This document shows, in pieces, positions 61,216 to 64,000 of a stretch of DNA of 64,000 nucleotides. Source of the stretch: an uncultured Paracoccaceae bacterium (lineage in GTDB: Bacteria; Pseudomonadota; Alphaproteobacteria; Rhodobacterales; Rhodobacteraceae); the NCBI GenBank assembly GCA_947487205.1, contig CANKVU010000004.1, forward strand, positions 1 through 64,000, in the 5' to 3' direction. The position numbers and the translations under genes are program-made. Every line of letters starts with the position of its first letter. Position 1 is the stretch's first letter. The notes beneath the pieces were generated by a model. That model ran no database searches, was not told where the DNA came from, and was given only the letters and a program-made list of their open reading frames with translations.

Positions 61216-62412
61216 ATGCGCGCACCCCTGACCGCCCTCGCCCTGATCGCCGCCCTGCCGCTTCACGCGCAGGGTGGGGACGAGGGCGAGATCATCGTTC
61301 CCTGCGGCGGCGACTTCGCCGCCTTCGCCCAGCGGATGGAGGAGGCCGCGATCGCCCGCGGCGCCGATCCCGCCACCGCGCGGGCCTTCTTCGACGGCGT
61401 GCGGCAGGACCCCGACACGCTCGCCGCCGACCGCCGGCAGGGGGTGTTCTCGTTGCCCTTCACCGATTTCGCCCGCCGCCTCATCAGCCAGAACCGGATG
61501 GATCGCGGCCAGGCGCTCTCGCGCGAATACGACGCCGTCTTCGACCGGATCGAGGCCGAATACGGCGTGCCGCGCGGCGTGCTCCTCGCCTTCTGGGCGT
61601 TCGAGACCGATTACGGCGCGGTCCAGGGCGATTTCAACACCGTGAACTCGCTGATGACGCTCGGCCACGATTGCCGCCGGCCCGGCCTCTTCCAGCCGCA
61701 GGTGCTGGCGGCGCTGGAGCTCGCGTCCCGCGGCGATCTCGACCCCGACACCACCACCGGCGCCTGGGCCGGCGAGATCGGCCAGGTCCAGATGCTGCCC
61801 GAGGACATCCTGACCAACGGCGTGGACGGCGACGGCGACGGCCATGTGCGGCTCAAGACCTCGGCACCCGACGCGCTCATGTCGGGGGCGGCGATGCTGC
61901 GCGACCTCGGCTGGCGCCCGAACGAGCCCTGGCTCGAACAGGTCGAGGTGCCCGCCGACATGGATTGGTCGCAGGCCCGGCTCGGCGTCCGCCGGACGCC
62001 GCGCGACTGGGCGCAGGCGGGGATCGAGCCGCGCTCGGGCGACTTCCTGGCCCCCGACCTGCCCGCGACGCTGATCCTGCCCCAGGGCAAGGACGGGCCC
62101 GCCTTCCTCGGCTACCCGAACTTCGACACCTTCTTCGAGTGGAACCAGAGCTATACCTACGTCCTGACCGCGGCCTATTTCGCCCGCCGGCTGGAGGGGG
62201 CGCCGGTCTTCGACGCGGGCAATCCCGCCCCGGCCCTCTCCACCGACGAGATGAAGGCGCTGCAGCGCCGGCTGGCCGCGCTCGGCCACGACGTGGGACA
62301 GGTCGACGGCATCCTCGGCGCCGGCACCCGCGCCGCGATCCGCGCCGAACAGGCGCGGCTGGGCCTGCCGGCGGATGCCTGGCCCACGCGGGCGCTCCTC
62401 GACGCGCTCTGA
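61216..62412 (+). CDS. Lytic murein transglycosylase (MltB-like) with peptidoglycan-binding domain
   Basis: A 398-residue exported enzyme. Signal peptide ALTALALIAALPLHAQG. The GH103-type catalytic domain has the Glu in FWAFETDYGAVQGDFNTVNS near 129 and EIGQVQMLPEDILTNGVDGD. A C-terminal PG-binding domain is marked by MKALQRRLAALGHDVGQVDG. It cleaves glycan strands in the periplasm. The RBS ggaggatcc precedes the ATG at 61216. Confidence 0.9.
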   Translation: MRAPLTALALIAALPLHAQGGDEGEIIVPCGGDFAAFAQRMEEAAIARGADPATARAFFDGVRQDPDTLAADRRQGVFSLPFTDFARRLISQNRMDRGQALSREYDAVFDRIEAEYGVPRGVLLAFWAFETDYGAVQGDFNTVNSLMTLGHDCRRPGLFQPQVLAALELASRGDLDPDTTTGAWAGEIGQVQMLPEDILTNGVDGDGDGHVRLKTSAPDALMSGAAMLRDLGWRPNEPWLEQVEVPADMDWSQARLGVRRTPRDWAQAGIEPRSGDFLAPDLPATLILPQGKDGPAFLGYPNFDTFFEWNQSYTYVLTAAYFARRLEGAPVFDAGNPAPALSTDEMKALQRRLAALGHDVGQVDGILGAGTRAAIRAEQARLGLPADAWPTRALLDAL

Positions 62413-62455
62413 GGCCGCGCTTGACAGGGGGCGGGGCGGATGCAGGTTCGCCCCC

Positions 62456-63439
62456 ATGTCGCTCGATCACATCCCGGCGGTGCTGACCGTCACGCTCAAT
62501 CCCGCGCTCGACCTCTCGACCGAGACGGCCGCGGTCGTTCCGGGCCGCAAGCTGCGCTGCGGGCCGCCGCGGCTCGATCCGGGCGGCGGCGGCATCAATG
62601 TCAGCCGCCTGGTGGCGCGGCTCGGCGGCGAGACGACGGCCTTCGTGGCGCTCGGCGGCGGCACCGGGATGCGCCTCGTCGCGGCGCTGCAGGACGAGGG
62701 GATCTCCACCCGCATCGTCCCCATCGCGCACGAGACGCGCACCTCCCTGTCGGTGACCGATGCGAGCAGCGGCGCGCAATACCGCTTCATGCTGCCCGGC
62801 CCGGCGCTCAGCGCCGGGGAATACGCCGCCGCCCGCCGCGCCGTGACGGAGGAGGGCGCGACGGGCGATTTCGTCGTGATCTCGGGCTCCCTGCCCACCG
62901 GCGCCGACCCGGACGTGCCCGCGCGGTTGGCGGAGGCCTTCGCGGCGGCGGGCCTGCGCCCGGTCATCGACACGTCCGGCGCGGCGCTCGACCACCTGGT
63001 CCGCCACCCGGCCGCCGATCCCGCCGCGCGTCCCGAGATCCTGCGCTTCGACCACGCCGAGGCGGAGGAGGTCGCGGGCCGCGAACTGCCCCGCCGCGCC
63101 GACACCGCGCGCTTCGCCGCCGATCTGGTGGCCCGGGGCGCGGCCCGCCGCATCGTGGTCGGCCGCCAGGCCGAGGGCAACGTGCTGGCCGAGGCGGCGG
63201 GCGCGTGGTTCGCCGCCGCCGCCCCGGTGGCGGTCGTCTCGGCCATCGGCGCCGGCGACAGCTTCTTGGCCGCGATGACCTATGCCTTCGCCATCGGGTC
63301 CGAGCCGGACGAGGCGCTGCGCTGGGGAACCGCCGCGGCCTGCGCCGCCGTCTCGACCCCCGGCACGCAGATCTGCGCGCCCGAGGACATCGAGGCGCTG
63401 CGCCCCCGCTGCACGGTGGAGCCGATCGCCCCGGCCTAG
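62456..63439 (+). CDS. PfkB-family 1-phosphofructokinase-like sugar kinase
   Basis: A 327-residue kinase. [13 protein letters not shown] opens the family fold, [20 protein letters not shown] is PfkB signature 1, and [20 protein letters not shown] is signature 2 with the catalytic Asp. The TLNPALD opening suits 1-phosphofructokinase or 6-phosphofructokinase II/tagatose-6-P kinase, and the single gene cannot decide between them. Its stop overlaps the convergent smc stop. Confidence 0.85.
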   Translation: MSLDHIPAVLTVTLNPALDLSTETAAVVPGRKLRCGPPRLDPGGGGINVSRLVARLGGETTAFVALGGGTGMRLVAALQDEGISTRIVPIAHETRTSLSVTDASSGAQYRFMLPGPALSAGEYAAARRAVTEEGATGDFVVISGSLPTGADPDVPARLAEAFAAAGLRPVIDTSGAALDHLVRHPAADPAARPEILRFDHAEAEEVAGRELPRRADTARFAADLVARGAARRIVVGRQAEGNVLAEAAGAWFAAAAPVAVVSAIGAGDSFLAAMTYAFAIGSEPDEALRWGTAAACAAVSTPGTQICAPEDIEALRPRCTVEPIAPA

Positions 63440-64000
63440 GCCACCATCTGCTCGGCGCGCTTCAGGTCGACGCTGACCAGCTGGCTCACCCCCTGCTCGC
63501 CCATGGTGACGCCGAACAGGCGGTCCATCCGCGCCATGGTGACGGCGTGGTGGGTGATGATCAGGAACCGGGTCCGGGTCTGCCGGGTCATCTCGTCGAG
63601 CAGGTCGCAGAACCGGGTCACGTTGGCGTCGTCGAGCGGCGCGTCGACCTCGTCGAGCACGCAGATCGGCGCGGGGTTGGCCTGGAACACGGCGAAGATC
63701 AGCGCCATCGCCGTCAGCGTCTGCTCCCCCCCGGAGAGGAGCGACAGCACCGACAGCTTCTTGCCCGGCGGCTGGCACAGGATCTCCAGCCCCGCATCCA
63801 GCGGATCGTCCGATTCGATCAGTTCCAGCCGCGCCTCGCCGCCGCCGAAGAGGGTGGCGAAGAGGCGCCCGAAATTGCGGTTCACCTCCTCGAACGCGGT
63901 CAGGAGCCGCTCCCGCCCCTCGCGGTTCAGCCCCGCGATGCCACGGCGCAGTTCCGCGATCGCCCCCTCCAGGTCGGCCTTCTCGCGCACGAGGTCGCCA
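63436..64000 (-). CDS. smc: SMC chromosome partition protein, C-terminal part
   Basis: The last 188 codons of an SMC protein, cut by the window edge. The end of the coiled coil ([20 protein letters not shown]) leads to the C-terminal ATPase half: signature [19 protein letters not shown], Walker [20 protein letters not shown] and D-loop/H-loop ([20 protein letters not shown]). Condensin-type DNA organisation. The rest lies beyond position 64000. Confidence 0.93.
   Translation of the reverse strand, partial: GDLVREKADLEGAIAELRRGIAGLNREGRERLLTAFEEVNRNFGRLFATLFGGGEARLELIESDDPLDAGLEILCQPPGKKLSVLSLLSGGEQTLTAMALIFAVFQANPAPICVLDEVDAPLDDANVTRFCDLLDEMTRQTRTRFLIITHHAVTMARMDRLFGVTMGEQGVSQLVSVDLKRAEQMVA

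Overview
The window looks like chromosome of a high-GC marine alphaproteobacterium of the Rhodobacteraceae (roseobacter) type. This is inferred from the very GC-rich codon use, a Caulobacter-type Tad/Cpa pilus locus, remnants of a betaine catabolism cluster of the kind known in that family, and the right-hand housekeeping genes (tRNA-Arg, glutathionyl-hydroquinone reductase type protein, MltB-like transglycosylase, PfkB kinase, SMC). No species call is possible.

Layout. (1) 1-3.2 kb is a gene graveyard. Frameshifted remnants of an NADH:flavin oxidoreductase, an MttB-type methyltransferase, an HpbD-like enolase-superfamily epimerase, an aldehyde dehydrogenase and a DapA-family enzyme together look like a dead hydroxyproline-betaine or proline-betaine pathway. 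It ends at a short relic of a serine recombinase C-terminus. (2) 3.6-4.8 kb encodes a DUF2235 hydrolase. Divergent from it, 5.06-15.17 kb is a tight nine-gene operon with overlapping ATGA starts and stops: nitroreductase-like protein, alpha-dioxygenase-type heme peroxidase, P450-like protein, two small membrane proteins, FAD oxidase, di-heme cytochrome c, alpha/beta hydrolase and EthD-like protein. It resembles an uncharacterised lipid or hydrocarbon oxidation pathway. (3) 15.1-18.3 kb carries an OmpR-type regulator and a PAS/GAF/PAS hybrid histidine kinase. (4) 18.6-22.9 kb is an IS scrapyard (IS1182-like with one amber codon, IS3 orfA remnant, a decayed IS5-family element).

(5) 22.97-32.2 kb is a Tad/Flp pilus operon read leftward: pilus N-domain protein, Flp pilin, TadA, TadB, TadC, TadG, TadV/CpaA, CpaB, CpaE/TadZ and two TadE-like proteins. 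No secretin is present. The locus is bracketed by IS5-family 5' ends in opposite orientation and by two direct copies of a roughly 600 bp module.

(6) About 33.2-59.6 kb is an integrative mobilizable element of lower GC than its host. It has a MobC-like protein and MOBP-type relaxase at one end. A coupling protein without membrane segments, preceded by small membrane proteins, and a large serine recombinase lie at the other. The recombinase reads into the 3' end of tRNA-Arg(ACG). No type IV secretion channel genes are present. Cargo is a defence island (ArdC antirestriction protein, Gabija gajA-gajB plus a third gene, a type II restriction-modification pair, a candidate PD-(D/E)XK protein), a hairpin-rich non-coding stretch at 47.4-48.0 kb, and a broken serralysin-like RTX metalloprotease gene of about 5.35 kb. 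(7) 59.6-64 kb is ordinary core genome.

Functional assignments rest on reading motifs by eye; no database search was run.
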